Origin: Candidatus Competibacter phosphatis
Lineage (GTDB): Bacteria; Pseudomonadota; Gammaproteobacteria; Competibacterales; Competibacteraceae
Assembly: GCF_012939995.1 (NCBI RefSeq)
Contig: NZ_SPMZ01000023.1
Location: forward strand, 1 to 64,000
DNA length: 64,000 bases
Direction: 5' to 3'
Shown: positions 63,768 to 64,000 of the stretch, piece after piece
Layout of the letters: each line of letters begins with the position of its first letter
Position numbering within the stretch: the stretch's first letter is position 1
The notes under the pieces: model-generated
The model's database searches: none
What the model was told of the DNA's origin: nothing
Seen by the model: only the letters and a program-made list of their open reading frames with translations
Made by a program: the position numbers and the translations under genes

Positions 63768-64000
63768 ATGTACGACTGGCACGAAATTGGCGCGCTCGAC
63801 GACATTCCCCGCCTGGGTTCGCGCGTGGTGCAAACTCCGCACGGCGACGTGGCGGTTTTTCGCACCGCCGACGATCAGGTATTCGCCTTGCGCGACCGCT
63901 GTCCGCACAAGGGCGGACCGCTGTCGCAGGGCATCGTTCACGGTCATCGCATCACCTGTCCGCTGCACAACTGGGTGCTGGAGTTGGAAAGCGGTCAGGC
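63768..64000 (+). CDS. nirD: Nitrite reductase small subunit (Rieske), truncated by window end
   Basis: The first 77 codons of NirD run to the right edge. The Rieske ligand motifs are RCPHKGGPLSQG and CPLHNW, giving two Cys and two His for a [2Fe-2S] site (some NirD proteins lack them). It begins 18 nt after nirB with a GAGTGGAG-like site. Confidence 0.93.
   Translation, partial: MYDWHEIGALDDIPRLGSRVVQTPHGDVAVFRTADDQVFALRDRCPHKGGPLSQGIVHGHRITCPLHNWVLELESGQ

Overview
The window is about 64 kb of GC-rich (roughly 60% or more) gammaproteobacterial chromosome. This is inferred from conserved gene neighbourhoods: gcvR-bcp beside dapA-bamC, the mutL-miaA-hfq-hflX-hflK-hflC-yjeT-purA block, rnr-rlmB, and the yeaG(prkA)-yeaH-ycgB operon. 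An environmental relative of Competibacter-type bacteria is possible, but the sequence alone does not settle the genus. I see no phage, insertion sequence, CRISPR array or integrase.

Layout. 1-5.1 kb: SpoVR-family (partial), DUF444 and PrkA kinase operon on the minus strand, with a sigma-54 promoter and an NtrC-like site upstream, then a PerM/AI-2E-family permease. 5.1-9.1 kb (minus): cardiolipin synthase, PhoH/PIN ATPase, Bcp peroxiredoxin, GcvR. 9.3-24.4 kb (plus): dapA, bamC, mutL, miaA, hfq, hflX, hflK, hflC, DUF2065, hisZ, purA, then rnr and rlmB, with a tRNA-Leu(CAG) on the minus strand between purA and rnr. 24.4-25.7 kb: a lower-GC pair, a Cys-rich secreted protein and a GH24-like lysozyme. 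25.7-30.1 kb (minus): AttH-like secreted protein, FtsX-type permease and ATPase. 30.3-36.5 kb: five genes of an XrtA/PEP-CTERM-type exopolysaccharide module (export lipoprotein, chain-length protein, tyrosine autokinase, outer-membrane barrel, ExeA-like ATPase) without exosortase or glycosyltransferases. 36.5-43.1 kb: glpD, an aquaporin, a hybrid sensor kinase and its overlapping secreted partner. 43.3-49.5 kb: pdxA divergent from pdxS-pdxT, an L,D-transpeptidase, uroporphyrinogen-III methyltransferase, a DUF4124 protein, uppP. 49.6-53.9 kb (minus): a two-gene RND efflux operon with an operator-like palindrome in its promoter. 54.0-57.0 kb (minus): cobU-cobT-cobC-cobS. 57.2-64.0 kb (plus): nasT, then nrtA-nrtB-nrtC-nirB-nirD (nirD runs off the end).

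Nitrogen control is the clearest regulatory theme. Three GG-N10-GC sigma-54 promoters are visible, before prkA, nasT and nrtA. The nrt-nir leader carries two tandem hairpins with A-N-N-G-N-N hexaloops followed by a strong intrinsic terminator. That is the known architecture for antitermination by ANTAR proteins such as NasT, encoded just upstream. The model is that nitrogen limitation activates sigma-54/NtrC promoters, and nitrate (through NasT and an unlinked NasS) lets polymerase pass the leader terminator into nitrate uptake and nitrite reduction.

A caution for every reader: at least a dozen genes are broken by single-base length changes in homopolymer runs, nearly all one base too long. 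Removing one base restores a normal family member each time, so these look like sequencing errors, not pseudogenes. The affected genes are annotated below as whole reading frames with the break positions given.
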